Part shown: positions 25,330 through 35,586 of the stretch, piece after piece
Layout of the letters: each line of letters begins with the position of its first letter
Position numbering within the stretch: position 1 is the first letter of the stretch
Source: Propioniciclava tarda
GTDB taxonomy: Bacteria; Actinomycetota; Actinomycetes; Propionibacteriales; Propionibacteriaceae
Reading direction: 5' to 3'
NCBI RefSeq assembly: GCF_900182665.1
Contig: NZ_FXTL01000009.1
Location: forward strand, 44,332 to 108,331
Length of the DNA stretch: 64,000 bases
Position numbers and translations under genes: made by a program
The notes under the pieces: model-generated
What the model was told of the DNA's origin: nothing
The model's database searches: none
Seen by the model: only the letters and a program-made list of their open reading frames with translations

Positions 25330-25412
25330 CAACCCGGAACACGTCCCTCTCAACGACGTCCTTGAGGCAGATGGGCACGAAACCCGCGCTGAGAGTGACG
25401 AAATCGGGGTTG
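25330..25412. repeat. 82-84 bp palindromic repeat, copy 3
   Basis: The left arm is degenerate (CAACCCGGAACACGTCCCTC); the right arm TGAGAGTGACGAAATCGGGG..TTG is well kept. It is 83 bp, between the QOR gene and tRNA-Ser. Confidence 0.75.
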
Positions 25413-25473
25413 GCGTCTGGACCACCCCGCGCGACGGCCGACGACCGCGGCCGGTAGGATGCGGCGGAGTTCG

Positions 25474-25558
25474 GGCGAGATCGCATAGTGGACTAGTGCA
25501 GCCGCCTTGAAAGCGGCCGAGCGGAAACGCTCCGTGGGTTCGAATCCCACTCTCGCCG
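25474..25558 (+). tRNA. tRNA-Ser(TGA)
   Basis: The 85-nt class II tRNA has acceptor arms GGCGAGA/TCTCGCC, an anticodon stem GCCGC/GCGGC with loop CTTGAAA (anticodon TGA), a long variable arm, and a T arm with GGTTCGAATCC. CCA is not encoded. TAGGAT at 25455-25460 is a likely -10. Confidence 0.95.
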
Positions 25559-25559
25559 C

Positions 25560-26009
25560 GTGAGTGTCGCCAGCTATCAGATCAAGGGCCGCCCCGCCGT
25601 CCGCACCGTGGCCGGCGCCGCCCTGCTGTCGCTGCTGGGGATCGGCGTCATGCTCGCGGCGGGCGCGTTCAACTGGGGGTCGGTCGCGCTGACGGTCGGC
25701 GTCGTGATCGCGATCGGTGGCATCGGCGTCCTGCTGCTGGCCCAAGAGGCCGCCCGCAAAGCTGGCGTGATCGCGATGCTCGACGACGACGGCTTCGTCC
25801 TGACCAGCGCCCAGACCCGCTTCGGACTGCCCTGGGCTGAGGTCCGCAAGGTCACCATGGCGGGCAACCAGCTGACGATCCGGGACGCCCACGGCAAGGA
25901 CGCGTCCATCGTCGCGCCCCCCGGAGCCCGCCCCGAGGAGCTCGATCGCCTCGCCGCCGCCATGGCCGCCAAGCTCGACGCGAACCGCGGCTACCGCAAC
26001 CTCCACTGA
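25560..26009 (+). CDS. Small membrane protein, PH-like C-terminal domain
   Basis: The 149-residue frame starts at GTG 25560, two bases after the tRNA-Ser end, so it may be co-transcribed and released by tRNA processing. Two adjacent hydrophobic helices (about residues 20-62) are followed by a soluble part resembling the bacterial PH-like domain seen in DUF-type membrane proteins: 'VIAMLDDDGFVLTSAQTRFGLPWAEVRKVTMAGNQLTIRDAHGK'. Its function is unknown. Neither a ribosome site nor a second start candidate is obvious, so the first residues are uncertain. A second tRNA-Ser follows 57 bp later. Confidence 0.65.
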   Translation: MSVASYQIKGRPAVRTVAGAALLSLLGIGVMLAAGAFNWGSVALTVGVVIAIGGIGVLLLAQEAARKAGVIAMLDDDGFVLTSAQTRFGLPWAEVRKVTMAGNQLTIRDAHGKDASIVAPPGARPEELDRLAAAMAAKLDANRGYRNLH

Positions 26010-26066
26010 CGCCCGCTCCCCGCTTTGCCGCGCCCGTCGGCGTCCTTGTAGGCTGTCCCAGCGCGA

Positions 26067-26156
26067 GGAGGCGTCGCCTAGTCCGGTCTATGGCGCCCGC
26101 CTGCTAAGCGGGTTTGGGGGTTAACCCCATCGCGAGTTCAAATCTCGCCGCCTCCG
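26067..26156 (+). tRNA. tRNA-Ser(GCT)
   Basis: The 90-nt class II tRNA has acceptor arms GGAGGCG/CGCCTCC, an anticodon stem CCCGC/GCGGG with loop CTGCTAA (anticodon GCT), a long variable arm and T arm GAGTTCAAATCTC. CCA is not encoded. Confidence 0.95.
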
Positions 26157-26161
26157 CCGAC

Positions 26162-26184
26162 ACGCCCCGGTTCCGCCGGGGCGT
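26162..26184 (+). terminator. Terminator hairpin after tRNA-Ser(GCT)
   Basis: CGCCCCGG / CCGGGGCG with loop TTCCG, starting 6 bp after the tRNA and followed by TTCGTCGTTT, is a plausible intrinsic terminator. Confidence 0.65.
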
Positions 26185-26374
26185 TCGTCGTTTCTACAGC
26201 GGACGCCGACGCGCCGGTTGCCTAGTCCGCTGGGTCTTGCGCCTAGACGGAGTCCGGAACTCGCTGTCGCCCGATGGACGCTGTCTCGCCCGGCTGGCTG
26301 GGTCTCGTGGCCGGACGGCGCCAGCTGACGCGGCCGGCTCTCGATGGACGGCGTCGCGCCCGTCGGCGCGGTGT

Positions 26375-26782
26375 TCAGCTGCTCAGGCGGACGCCCGGGA
26401 ACCCCTCTGAGGCGACCTCCGTGCACAACTCGTGCCACTGGCACCCCGCACAGGCGTTGCGGACCCTGCCCGTCGCGAAGGCCGAGCGGAGCGTCCGCAA
26501 CGTCGCCGCGTCGAGCGCAATGGGTCCGGTGAGATCGAGCAGCGGGTCCAGCGATGCCCGCGCGGCAGCGTCCCGGGCCGACAGCCGGGCTTCCTCGCAG
26601 TGGTGGCCGAGCCCCAACATGGGCGCGCACACGGCGTCCGGACCCTCCACGAGCGTGACGTCCTCGCCGGCCGACAGGCGTTCGCAGAGGGCGTCCAGGT
26701 TGACGGCGAACGCGGGCGTGTAGCCGTGGCCGACGTACGTCAGCAGGCAGAGCAGGTGGTGGGCGCGCAGCTCGATGGTCAC
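26375..26782 (-). CDS. DUF1284 domain protein
   Basis: The 135-residue protein matches DUF1284: LRAHHLLCLLTYVGHGYTPAFAVNLDAL, then VTLVEGPDAVCAPM, and conserved cysteines late in the chain (HHCEEA, ACAGCQWHELC) that could bind a metal or Fe-S cluster. GTG 26782 is the start. Biochemistry is unknown; DUF1284 proteins have been considered possible iron-sulfur proteins, which the Cys pattern fits, but that is inference. The gene stands alone between tRNA-Ser and the pckG terminator. Between 26185 and 26374 no gene is seen. Confidence 0.85.
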   Translation of the reverse strand: MTIELRAHHLLCLLTYVGHGYTPAFAVNLDALCERLSAGEDVTLVEGPDAVCAPMLGLGHHCEEARLSARDAAARASLDPLLDLTGPIALDAATLRTLRSAFATGRVRNACAGCQWHELCTEVASEGFPGVRLSS

Positions 26783-26802
26783 CCCGCGAGGGTAGCGAGG
26801 AC

Positions 26803-26826
26803 CAACCCGGACTAGAGCGCCCTGAG
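26803..26826. repeat. Half copy of the palindromic repeat
   Basis: CAACCCGGACTAGAGCGCCC..TGAG matches the inverse of the right arm of copy 2 (22681-22762), with no second arm present. It sits between the DUF1284 start and the pckG terminator. Confidence 0.5.
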
Positions 26827-26847
26827 TGTCCGCATCCCCGGGGACGC

Positions 26848-26881
26848 CAAACGGGGGCCCGGCGAACCGGACCCCCGTTTG
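26848..26881 (-). terminator. Intrinsic terminator of pckG
   Basis: CAAACGGGGGCCCGG and CCGGACCCCCGTTTG pair around CGAA just after the pckG stop on the minus strand. It is a strong symmetric stem with an A/T-rich base. Confidence 0.85.
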
Positions 26882-26891
26882 ACGAGCGGTA

Positions 26892-28736
<1,845 letters not shown>

Positions 28737-29019
28737 CTCCTTTGTTGCATCGTCGGCCGTGCGCTCATCTTCCAGCGCCCCAGCCGGTCATGACTGATCC
28801 GTTCCTCTGGCTGCAATCTTGCCGTACTCCCCGATCCTTCGGGGTTGTTGGGTTTCGGTCCTGGACGCCGTGGGCGGCGGTCGGCCCGTGGTCGCCCGTG
28901 GCCAGGATGGTTCGGAGCGGCAAGAGTGACTGTGAAATCCACACATTGCGGCTATTCCTGCGGTCACGGCAGGAGAGTGGAAGAGTTTTCATCGATACCG
29001 GTCCGCGAGGGAGGTTGCG

Positions 29020-30093
29020 GTGAGCGGCGCGGACGGCCTGGAGACGGCGGTCGAGGACGGGTGTGCGATCGGCTTGGTCGACGCTGCCCGAGACGCCAGA
29101 GGGCTGGAACAGGTGCGGGGACTGCTGAAGGCGTCCGGCCTCGGTCTGGACGCCGACGTCGAACTCTTCGCGACCGCCCGTGACGCATCCGGGCGCCTCC
29201 TGGCCTGCCTCGGCCTCGCGGGCGACGTCGTGAAGTGCGCCGCGAGCGCGCCCGAGGTGCGCGGCGAGGGGGTCACCGCCCGGCTCATGCAGCGGATCCT
29301 TGACGAGGCGTCCGATCGCGGCCGGACGCACCTGTTCGCGTTCACGCGTCCGGGCAATCGGGCGATCCTGGAGGGCCTCGGGTTCCACGCGCTGGCCGTG
29401 ACCGACGACGCGGTGCTGCTCGAGAACACCCCGTTCGGGCTGTCGAGTTACGTCGCCGGGCTGGCCCGGCTGAGGCGTCCGGGACGGCGCATCGGCGGGG
29501 TCGTCCTGAACGCCAACCCGTTCACGTTCGGGCATCGGTACCTGGTCGAGCGGGCGGCGTCCGAGTGCGACGCCCTGCACGTCTTCGTGGTCGGCGAGGA
29601 CGCCTCGGCCTTCGACGCCGCGACCCGCCTGCGGCTCGTCCGCGATGGCATCGCCGGACTGGACCTCGGCGAGCAGGTCGTCGTCCACCCCGGCAGCCGC
29701 TACATCGTGAGCCGCGCGACGTTCCCCAACTACTTCCTGGCGAGGGAGGACGCCCGCGCGTCCGCCGCCGCCGGGCTTGACCTGCAGCTGTTCCGTACCG
29801 CGATCGCGCCCGCCCTCGGCATCACCGACCGCTTCGTCGGCACCGAGCCGCTGTCGCCCGTCACGGCCGCCTACAACGCCGAGATGCGCTGGTGGCTGGC
29901 CGAGGCGCCGCTGGACGCCCCGCCCATCGCGGTCCACGAGGTCGCTCGACTGGAGGTCGACGGCGAGGCCGTCTCGGCGTCCAGAGTTCGACAGGGACTG
30001 GCGTCCGGCGATCTGGACGCCGTCGCGCGGCTCGTCCCGGGGCCCACGCTGGCCCACCTCCGCTCGCTCGTTTCCCCTGGTCATCGCCGTTAG
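29020..30093 (+). CDS. citC: [Citrate (pro-3S)-lyase] ligase
   Basis: The 357-residue CitC acetylates the thiol of the citrate-lyase prosthetic group on CitD using ATP and acetate, switching the lyase on. The N-terminal third is GNAT-like ('EVRGEGVTARLMQRILDEASDRG...FAFTRPGNRAILEGLGF'). The second part is a nucleotidyltransferase domain with IGGVVLNANPFTFGHRYLVERAA (HxGH-type motif, here FGHR) and 'AVHEVARLEVDGEAVSASRVRQGL' (the KISASTVR-type motif). The start GTG 29020 follows GGGAGG. It is the first gene of the cit operon; citD starts 9 bp after the stop. Confidence 0.95.
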   Translation: MSGADGLETAVEDGCAIGLVDAARDARGLEQVRGLLKASGLGLDADVELFATARDASGRLLACLGLAGDVVKCAASAPEVRGEGVTARLMQRILDEASDRGRTHLFAFTRPGNRAILEGLGFHALAVTDDAVLLENTPFGLSSYVAGLARLRRPGRRIGGVVLNANPFTFGHRYLVERAASECDALHVFVVGEDASAFDAATRLRLVRDGIAGLDLGEQVVVHPGSRYIVSRATFPNYFLAREDARASAAAGLDLQLFRTAIAPALGITDRFVGTEPLSPVTAAYNAEMRWWLAEAPLDAPPIAVHEVARLEVDGEAVSASRVRQGLASGDLDAVARLVPGPTLAHLRSLVSPGHRR

Positions 30094-30102
30094 GAGCCGT
30101 GA

Positions 30103-30387
30103 ATGCGCATCGAAGTGGACGCCGTCGCCGGCACGTTGGAGTCGTCGGACGCCCTCGTCCGGGTGTCACCGGCCGAGGAACTGCGGATCGAGGTGACCTC
30201 GACCGTGGAGGCCCAGTTCGGCGCCGAGATCCGCCGGACGGTCGCCGAGCAGCTGGACCGGTTGGGGGTCACCGAGGGCCTCATCTCGGTCCAGGACAAG
30301 GGCGCGCTGGACTTCGTGATCCGCGCGCGCGTCCAGGGGGCCGTGCTGCGCGGGGCGCAGGCCAGGCCGGATTGGAGGAAGCTGTGA
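30103..30387 (+). CDS. citD: Citrate lyase acyl carrier protein (gamma subunit)
   Basis: The 94-residue acyl carrier subunit bears the phosphoribosyl-dephospho-CoA prosthetic group on a Ser in the N-terminal GTLESSD motif (residues ~11-17). 'EELRIEVTSTVEAQFGAEIRRTV' and 'GLISVQDKGALDFVIRARVQGAVLRG' match CitD (ALDCVIRARVEAA-type). ATG 30103 has TAGGAGCC upstream. Its stop overlaps the citE GTG by 4 bp. Confidence 0.95.
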   Translation: MRIEVDAVAGTLESSDALVRVSPAEELRIEVTSTVEAQFGAEIRRTVAEQLDRLGVTEGLISVQDKGALDFVIRARVQGAVLRGAQARPDWRKL

Positions 30388-31304
30388 AGGCCAAGAAGAG
30401 CCCAGCCGAGCGGCCCAGCCGGTCGATGCTGTTCGTGCCCGGATCGAACGCCGCGTGGCTCTCGACGGTGCAGGTTTATGGCGCCGACTACGTGATGTTC
30501 GACCTGGAGGACTCGGTGTCGGTGCGCGAGAAGGACACCGCGCGGCTGCTCGTGCACGAGGCGCTCAAGAGCCCGGTGTGGGCGGGGGTGCCGGTGGTGG
30601 TCCGGGTCAACGCGATCAACACCCCGTTCTTCCGCGACGACCTCGAGGCGGTCGTCAGCGCCGGGGTCGCCATCGTCCGGCTGCCGATGGTCACGGACGC
30701 CCAGATGATCCGCCACCTGGACGCCGAACTGGGCGTCCTGGAGGGCAAGTACGGGAGCGTCCCGGGCACGACGCGCATCCTGGCGGCCGTGGAGTCGGCG
30801 TCCGGGGTGGTCAATGCGGTCGCGATCGCGACGGCGTCCCCGCGGATGATGGGGATCGCGCTGGCCGCGTACGACTACGCGATGGACATGCACACCACTC
30901 ACGACGCCGCCGCCGACGAGTCGCAACTGTTCTTCGCGCGCTGCGCGATCCTGCACGCGGCGCGGGTGGCGAAGATCCACTGCTACGACGTCATCTACGC
31001 CGACGTGAATGACACCGAGGGCTTCCTGCGCGAGGTCGCGGTGATCAAGAAGCTGGGCTTCGACGGCAAGTCGCTGGTCAACCCGCGGCAGATCGAACCG
31101 CTGCACAACGCGTTCGCGCCGACGCCGGAGGAGGTCGAGCGCGCCCACCGGGTCGTGGCCGCCGCGGTCGAGGCCGAGAAGGTCGGCATGGGCGTGGTCG
31201 CCCTCGACGGCAAAATGATCGACGCGCCGATCATCGCCGCCGCGCACCGGACCATCCGGCTGGCGCAGGTGTCCGGGGTTCAGGTCGCGGGAGGCGTCCG
31301 ATGA
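30384..31304 (+). CDS. citE: Citrate lyase subunit beta (citryl-CoA-ACP lyase)
   Basis: The 306-residue CitE cleaves citryl-ACP into acetyl-ACP and oxaloacetate. RSMLFVPGSNAAWLS, DYVMFDLEDSVSVREKDTAR (metal-binding Asp/Glu region), PVVVRVNAINTPFFRDDLEAV, 'RILAAVESASGVVNAVAIA' and 'GFDGKSLVNPRQIEPLHNAFAPTPEEVERA' are family signatures. GTG 30384 overlaps the citD stop (GTGA). The end overlaps the citF ATG (ATGA), so translation is coupled through the operon. Confidence 0.97.
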   Translation: MKAKKSPAERPSRSMLFVPGSNAAWLSTVQVYGADYVMFDLEDSVSVREKDTARLLVHEALKSPVWAGVPVVVRVNAINTPFFRDDLEAVVSAGVAIVRLPMVTDAQMIRHLDAELGVLEGKYGSVPGTTRILAAVESASGVVNAVAIATASPRMMGIALAAYDYAMDMHTTHDAAADESQLFFARCAILHAARVAKIHCYDVIYADVNDTEGFLREVAVIKKLGFDGKSLVNPRQIEPLHNAFAPTPEEVERAHRVVAAAVEAEKVGMGVVALDGKMIDAPIIAAAHRTIRLAQVSGVQVAGGVR

Positions 31305-32818
31305 GCGGCTGGCAGGGTCGGGTTCCAACGGACGCCGTCGAGCTCGCCGGATTGGTCCCGTTCGCGGGGCCGGCGCCGTCGACGCAGGCGGACAAGGACG
31401 CCCGTCGCGCGCGCAAGGTGGTCGGCTCGCTGACCGAGGCGATCAGCCGCTCGGGGCTGGGCGACGGCGACACCATCTCGTTCCACCACCACTTCCGCGA
31501 GGGCGACCTGCTGATCCTGCAGGTGCTCGCCGAGGTGGAGGCCCTGGGGATCCGGGGCCTGACGCTGGCGTCCTCGTCGTTGAACGCGTGCCACGGCGAC
31601 GTCGTCGGGTACATCGAGCGCGGGGTCGTGAGCCGCATCTACACGTCCGGAATGCGCGGCACCCTGGCCGCGCGGATCAGCCGGGGAGGGCTGCTGCCGC
31701 ACCCGGTCCAGGTGCACAGCCACGGCGGACGGGCCGCGCTGATGGCGTCCGGGGAGCTGCGGCCGAAGGTGGCGTTCCTGGGGGTCTCGGCGTGCGACGA
31801 GTTCGGCAACGCGAACGGTACGTCCGGGGCGAGCCGGTGCGGGTCGCTCGGGTACGCCCTGGTGGACGCGATGTTTGCCGAGACCGTGGTGCTGGTGACC
31901 GAGCAGGTGGTGGCCTTCCCGAACACGCCAGCGGTGATCCGGCAGAACCGGGTCGACCTGATCGTGGTCGTGGAGCGGGTGGGTGATCCGAGCCGGATCA
32001 ACGTCGGCGCGACGCGGACCACCACCAACCCCCGCGACCTGCTGGTCGCCCGGCGCGCCACGGACGTCGTCGAGCACGGCGGCTTTTTCGTGGACGGGTT
32101 CTCGATCCAGACCGGGTCGGGCGGCGCGGCGACGGCGGTGACCGACTACCTCGGCGAGCGGATGGAGCGTCGCGGGGTGAAGGCTGGCTGGGCACTCGGG
32201 GGGATCACGGGGAGCATGGTCGCGTTGCACGAGCGGGGGCTGGTCGGGCGGTTGCTCGACGTGCAGAGCTTCGACCTCGTCGCCGCCTCGTCCTTGGAAC
32301 GCAACCCCGGGCACACGATCGTGTCGGCGTCCGAGTACGCCTCGCCCGCGGCGAAGGCGGCCTGCGTCGACGAACTGGACGTCGTGATCCTGTCGGCGCT
32401 CGAGATCGACCTCGACTACAACGTCAACGTGCTCACCGGCTCGGACGGGCTGATGATGGGGGCGTCCGGCGGGCACTGCGACACGGCCGCGGGGGCGAAG
32501 CTGGTGGTGGTGGTGGCGCCGCTGATTCGGACGCGGATCCCGACGATCGTGGAACGGGTGACGACGCTCATCACGCCCGGGTCCAACGTCGACGTTCTGG
32601 TCACTGACTACGGGGTTTGCGTCAACCCGAGGCGTCCGGCGGTGGCGGAGCGCCTGGCTGCGGCCGGGATCAAGGTGACCACCATCGAGGCCCTGTTCGC
32701 GCGGGCGCTGGAGATCTGTGGGCGGCCGCGGGCCGTCGAGACGACGGACGAGATCGTCGGGGTCGTCCGGTACCGGGACGGCTCGGTGATCGACGTTGTG
32801 CGGGCGGTCGCGTCCTGA
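31301..32818 (+). CDS. citF: Citrate lyase subunit alpha (citrate-ACP transferase)
   Basis: The 505-residue CitF exchanges acetyl for citrate on CitD (acetyl-ACP:citrate ACP transferase). The CoA-transferase-like fold shows SFHHHFREGDLLILQVL, ASSSLNACHGDVVGYIERGVV, 'HSHGGRAALMASGELRPKVAFLGVSACDEFGNANG', and the later 'NVLTGSDGLMMGASGGHCDTAAGAKL' motif. ATG 31301 overlaps the citE stop. The length fits the family. It ends in a TGATG overlap with the fused citXG gene. Confidence 0.97.
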   Translation: MSGWQGRVPTDAVELAGLVPFAGPAPSTQADKDARRARKVVGSLTEAISRSGLGDGDTISFHHHFREGDLLILQVLAEVEALGIRGLTLASSSLNACHGDVVGYIERGVVSRIYTSGMRGTLAARISRGGLLPHPVQVHSHGGRAALMASGELRPKVAFLGVSACDEFGNANGTSGASRCGSLGYALVDAMFAETVVLVTEQVVAFPNTPAVIRQNRVDLIVVVERVGDPSRINVGATRTTTNPRDLLVARRATDVVEHGGFFVDGFSIQTGSGGAATAVTDYLGERMERRGVKAGWALGGITGSMVALHERGLVGRLLDVQSFDLVAASSLERNPGHTIVSASEYASPAAKAACVDELDVVILSALEIDLDYNVNVLTGSDGLMMGASGGHCDTAAGAKLVVVVAPLIRTRIPTIVERVTTLITPGSNVDVLVTDYGVCVNPRRPAVAERLAAAGIKVTTIEALFARALEICGRPRAVETTDEIVGVVRYRDGSVIDVVRAVAS

Positions 32819-34191
32819 TGGCGTCCTGCGCCGACGTGCTCGACCGCCGCGAGGAGCGCCGCGATGAGCAGGTGGCGCTGCTGGGGTCGGGCGTCGTGGT
32901 CAGCGTGACCGTGGTGTCGCCGGGGGCCGACAAGGACGACGCGGTCGCGCGGTCGGTCTGCGCGGCGGCGGTCGAGGCGGTTCGGGGCTTGGTCGGACGC
33001 CGCGGCTGGCGGCTGGCTGCGGAGCGGTCGGCGTCCGGGGTGACGGGTCCGGAGTGGCTGGCGGCGGTGGACGCGTCCGGGATGGAGGTCAAGGCGGCGC
33101 TGGTGGCGTTGGAGGAGTCCGAGCCGCTCGGGCGGCTGTGGGATCTCGACGTCGTCGTCGGGCCCGTGGCTGGTCAGCCGGTGGTGCTGAGTCGCCGAGA
33201 CCTCGGTTTGGAGCCGAGGCGGTGCCTGGTCTGCGACCTGGACGCCGCTGGCTGCGCGCGCTCGCGGCGGCATTCGCCGCTCTTGGTGGATGCCGCCCGC
33301 GCGGGGCTGGCGGCGGGGGCGTCCAGGGAGGCGGCCGAGGCGGCCGGGGGGCTCGCGGTTGACGCGCTGCTGATGGAGGCGCGGCTCACCCCCAAGCCGG
33401 GGCTCGTGGACGCCGTGTCGTCCGGGTCGCACTCGGACATGGACCTCGTACTCCTGGAGCGCAGCGCCGAGGCGCTGCTGCCGTGGTTCGTGGCGTGCTG
33501 GCAGACGGGTTGGGCCTGGTCAGGGGCGGATGCGGCGACGCTGCGTTCGCGACTGGTGGACATTGGGCTGGCCGCCGAGGCGGAGATGCTGGCCGCGACG
33601 GGCGGGGTGAACACCCACAAGGGAGCGCTGTTCGCGCTCGGGCTGTTGCTGGCGGCGTGGGGTGGCGAGGCCGCTGGGCAGGCGTCCGAGGGATTGGTGG
33701 AACGCGCCCGGACGCGGGCCGCGCGGCTGGCGTCCGGCTGGCTGGAGGACTGGCGGAGGCGTCCGGACGCGAGCCACGGGGCGTCCGCACTGCGCGAACT
33801 CGGCCTCACCGGGGCGCGCGGCGAGGCGTCCGGCGGGTTCGAGACGGCGGCGACGGTGGGGCTGCCGGCCTACCGGTCCCGGCTGGCTGAGACCGGGGAC
33901 GCCGACGATGCGGCGCGCTGGGCGCTGATGGCGCTGATGGCGGCCAACGACGACACGAACCTGGTCGCGCGGGGCGGCGCCGAGGGGCTGGCGTACGTCC
34001 GTGGGTGGGCCCGGGGCGTGGTCGAGGGGCGGCCGGGACCGGACGCCTTGGTCGCGGACCTGGCCGACGCGGAGGCCGCCTTCGTGGCGCGACGGCTGAG
34101 CCCGGGCGGCAGCGCCGACCTGCTGGCGGTGACGTGGCTGCTCGACCGGGTGGACGCGGTCGGTTTGGCCGCAGGTCTGGGGGCGGGGTAG
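32818..34191 (+). CDS. citXG: Fused citrate lyase holo-ACP synthase / triphosphoribosyl-dephospho-CoA synthase
   Basis: The 457-residue fusion has a CitX domain (about 1-165: 'VLDRREERRDEQVALL...GRLWDLDVVVGPVAGQPVVLSRRDLGLEPRRCLVCDLDAAGCARSRRH'), which transfers the prosthetic-group precursor to CitD, and a CitG domain (about 175-457: LLMEARLTPKPGLVDAVSSGSHSDMDL, 'ATGGVNTHKGALFALGLL', 'ALMALMAANDDTNLVARGG'), which makes triphosphoribosyl-dephospho-CoA from dephospho-CoA and ATP. CitX-CitG fusions are known. With citCDEF this makes the lyase maturation set complete. ATG 32818 overlaps citF (TGATG). tRNA-Arg follows. Confidence 0.94.
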   Translation: MASCADVLDRREERRDEQVALLGSGVVVSVTVVSPGADKDDAVARSVCAAAVEAVRGLVGRRGWRLAAERSASGVTGPEWLAAVDASGMEVKAALVALEESEPLGRLWDLDVVVGPVAGQPVVLSRRDLGLEPRRCLVCDLDAAGCARSRRHSPLLVDAARAGLAAGASREAAEAAGGLAVDALLMEARLTPKPGLVDAVSSGSHSDMDLVLLERSAEALLPWFVACWQTGWAWSGADAATLRSRLVDIGLAAEAEMLAATGGVNTHKGALFALGLLLAAWGGEAAGQASEGLVERARTRAARLASGWLEDWRRRPDASHGASALRELGLTGARGEASGGFETAATVGLPAYRSRLAETGDADDAARWALMALMAANDDTNLVARGGAEGLAYVRGWARGVVEGRPGPDALVADLADAEAAFVARRLSPGGSADLLAVTWLLDRVDAVGLAAGLGAG

Positions 34192-34216
34192 AGTTTCTCC
34201 CTGGTTTACCAACCAA

Positions 34217-34289
34217 GCGCTCGTGGCTCAACGGATAGAGCATCTGACTACGGATCAGAAGGTTGGGGGTTCGAGTCCCTCCGAGCGCG
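34217..34289 (+). tRNA. tRNA-Arg(ACG)
   Basis: The 73-nt cloverleaf has acceptor arms GCGCTCG/CGAGCGC, an anticodon stem TCTGA/TCAGA with loop CTACGGA (anticodon ACG), and T arm GGTTCGAGTCC. TAGAGT at 34189-34194 is a likely -10, overlapping the end of citXG. Confidence 0.95.
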
Positions 34290-34290
34290 C

Positions 34291-34332
34291 AAACCGAAAG
34301 GCCCGGGTCAGTTGATCCGGGCCTTTCGGTTT
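34291..34332 (+). terminator. Strong terminator after tRNA-Arg
   Basis: AAACCGAAAGGCCCGGGTCA begins an 18-bp stem whose other arm is TGATCCGGGCCTTTCGGTTT, directly after the tRNA. The A/T-rich foot makes it a good intrinsic terminator. Confidence 0.88.
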
Positions 34333-34358
34333 CTCGGATCGGGTGGAGAATGCCGGGC

Positions 34359-34487
34359 ATGGTGCGTCCGGCCGACTGGTCCCAGCGGTGGTGGATTCTG
34401 GGGCTGACGCTCGGGACGTGCCTGGTGGCCGGCGCGGTGTATGCCCTGGTCAGGGCCCTGCAGCGGCGCGACGAGGCCGAGGACTAG
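34359..34487 (+). CDS. Small single-pass membrane protein
   Basis: ATG 34359 (alternative 34350) opens a 42-residue frame: a short polar N-terminus with RPADWSQRWW, one hydrophobic helix (ILGLTLGTCLVAGAVYALV) and a basic/acidic tail RALQRRDEAED. GGGTGGAG lies 10 bp upstream. The helix-then-charged-tail pattern is credible for a real small protein. Its last 4 bp overlap the convergent GNAT gene's stop. Function is unknown. Confidence 0.5.
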   Translation: MVRPADWSQRWWILGLTLGTCLVAGAVYALVRALQRRDEAED

Positions 34488-35170
34488 CTCGGGGCGTCCG
34501 ACTCAGCGTCCAGGCCGATGAAGCGACGGAAGGCGTCCACGCCGGTGCAGACGACCGGGTCAGAGGGGCGAACGAAGGCGTCCGGAGTGAGAAGGAGCTG
34601 GAGTTCCTCCCGCCAACCCTCCCCGTCGGGCTGGGGCAGCCGATGGACGCCGTTCGGTACGTAGCCCACCTTGCGGCTCACTCCGAGCGAGCGCTCGTTG
34701 CCGAGGAAGGCTCCGGACGCCATGCGCTCGGCGCCGAGGTCGTCGAAGGCGAACGCGCAGACCGCCTGACGCATGAGGGTGCCCGTGCCGCGTCCCTGCT
34801 CGGGGCGCAGCAGCCATGACCCGGTTTCGAGGGTGCGGGTGGCGAGGAAGGGGGTGCGGGTGAACACGTCCTGGACGCCGACGAAGCGTCCCTCGAACTC
34901 GACGCGGAACGGCAGCTGCCACTGGTCGGGGCTGAAGGTTGCCCAGTTGGACCACAGCAGTTGCTGCAGGAGGTTCACGCCGATGCGATCGCCGGCGTCC
35001 GCCCACGGGGTCAGGAACGGCATGACCCGTCCGTCGTCGTAGATGCCGTGCGTGCGGACGGCGTCCTCGAACCCTGGTGCGTCCGACTCGCGGAGCGGGC
35101 GCATCGACAGTGGTCCGCAGGTGATCGTCACGCCGAACGGCGGGAACAGGTCTTCGATGGTGCGCGTCAC
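34484..35170 (-). CDS. GNAT family N-acetyltransferase (RimJ/RimL type)
   Basis: The 228-residue acetyltransferase has GPLSMRPLRESDAPGFEDAV at the N-terminus, 'FRVEFEGRFVGVQDVFTRTPFLATRTLETGSWLLRPEQGRGTGTLMRQAVCAFAFDDLGAERMASGAFLGNERSLGVSRKVGY', including the acetyl-CoA loop QGRGTG and the N-x-x-S motif region typical of Rim-like enzymes. GTG 35170 is used because the longer frame (to 35404) runs through palindromic repeat copies 4 and 5. The acceptor (protein N-terminus or small molecule) is unknown. Confidence 0.85.
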   Translation of the reverse strand: MTRTIEDLFPPFGVTITCGPLSMRPLRESDAPGFEDAVRTHGIYDDGRVMPFLTPWADAGDRIGVNLLQQLLWSNWATFSPDQWQLPFRVEFEGRFVGVQDVFTRTPFLATRTLETGSWLLRPEQGRGTGTLMRQAVCAFAFDDLGAERMASGAFLGNERSLGVSRKVGYVPNGVHRLPQPDGEGWREELQLLLTPDAFVRPSDPVVCTGVDAFRRFIGLDAESDAPS

Positions 35171-35209
35171 GCGCCCATCCTGCCGACTGATGGGGCCGTC
35201 CATCACGCG

Positions 35210-35291
35210 GACCCGGATTTGCGCACTCTCAGCCAGCTGATCAGCTCGGATCAGCCGATCCGGGACGTTGAGAGTGACCGTTTCCGGGTTG
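35210..35291. repeat. 82-84 bp palindromic repeat, copy 4
   Basis: ACCCGGATTTGCGCACTCTC..AG at the left, GTTGAGAGTGACCGTTTCCG..GGTTG at the right, 82 bp in total. Its centre contains a second nested inverted repeat (AGCTGATCAGCT). Confidence 0.88.
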
Positions 35292-35387
35292 GCGCCGGAG
35301 AGGGCATGGGTCAACGGCTGGTTGCTGGGGTGAGGGTCGCTGTGACGGACTGCAACCGGCACCCACGTGCACGACGGCGGGCCATGG

Positions 35388-35470
35388 AACCCGATTTTGC
35401 GCACTCTCAGCGAGCGAAGTTGGGTGGGAGGGGCTGGACTCCGCCGTTGAGAGTGACCGTTTCCGGGTTG
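35388..35470. repeat. 82-84 bp palindromic repeat, copy 5
   Basis: AACCCGATTTTGCGCACTCT..CAG and GTTGAGAGTGACCGTTTCCG..GGTTG span 83 bp. The right arm is identical to that of copy 4, 180 bp away. Confidence 0.9.
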
Positions 35471-35505
35471 ACCCGCTCGGCCGGCCAGAGCGGGTTGGTC
35501 TTGGG

Positions 35506-35525
35506 CCCTTCGACAAGCTCAGGGA
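35506..35525. repeat. TTCGACAAGCTCAG-type repeat
   Basis: CCCTTCGACAAGCTCAGGGA, identical to the copy at 24196-24215. Confidence 0.8.
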
Positions 35526-35586
35526 GCCATCTCTCGCCGCAACCAGCAGCCGCGGGTGCTAATGAGTCGCTGAGGCGCTGACCTGC

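Larger units (their letters stand above)
35171..35586. other. Gene-free region holding two palindromic repeats and one TTCGACAAGCTCAG repeat
   Basis: Between the GNAT start and FprA stop, about 416 bp contain repeat copy 4 (35210-35291), copy 5 (35388-35470) and the short repeat CCCTTCGACAAGCTCAGGGA (35506-35525). I see no gene; the frames crossing it are built from the repeats. Confidence 0.7.
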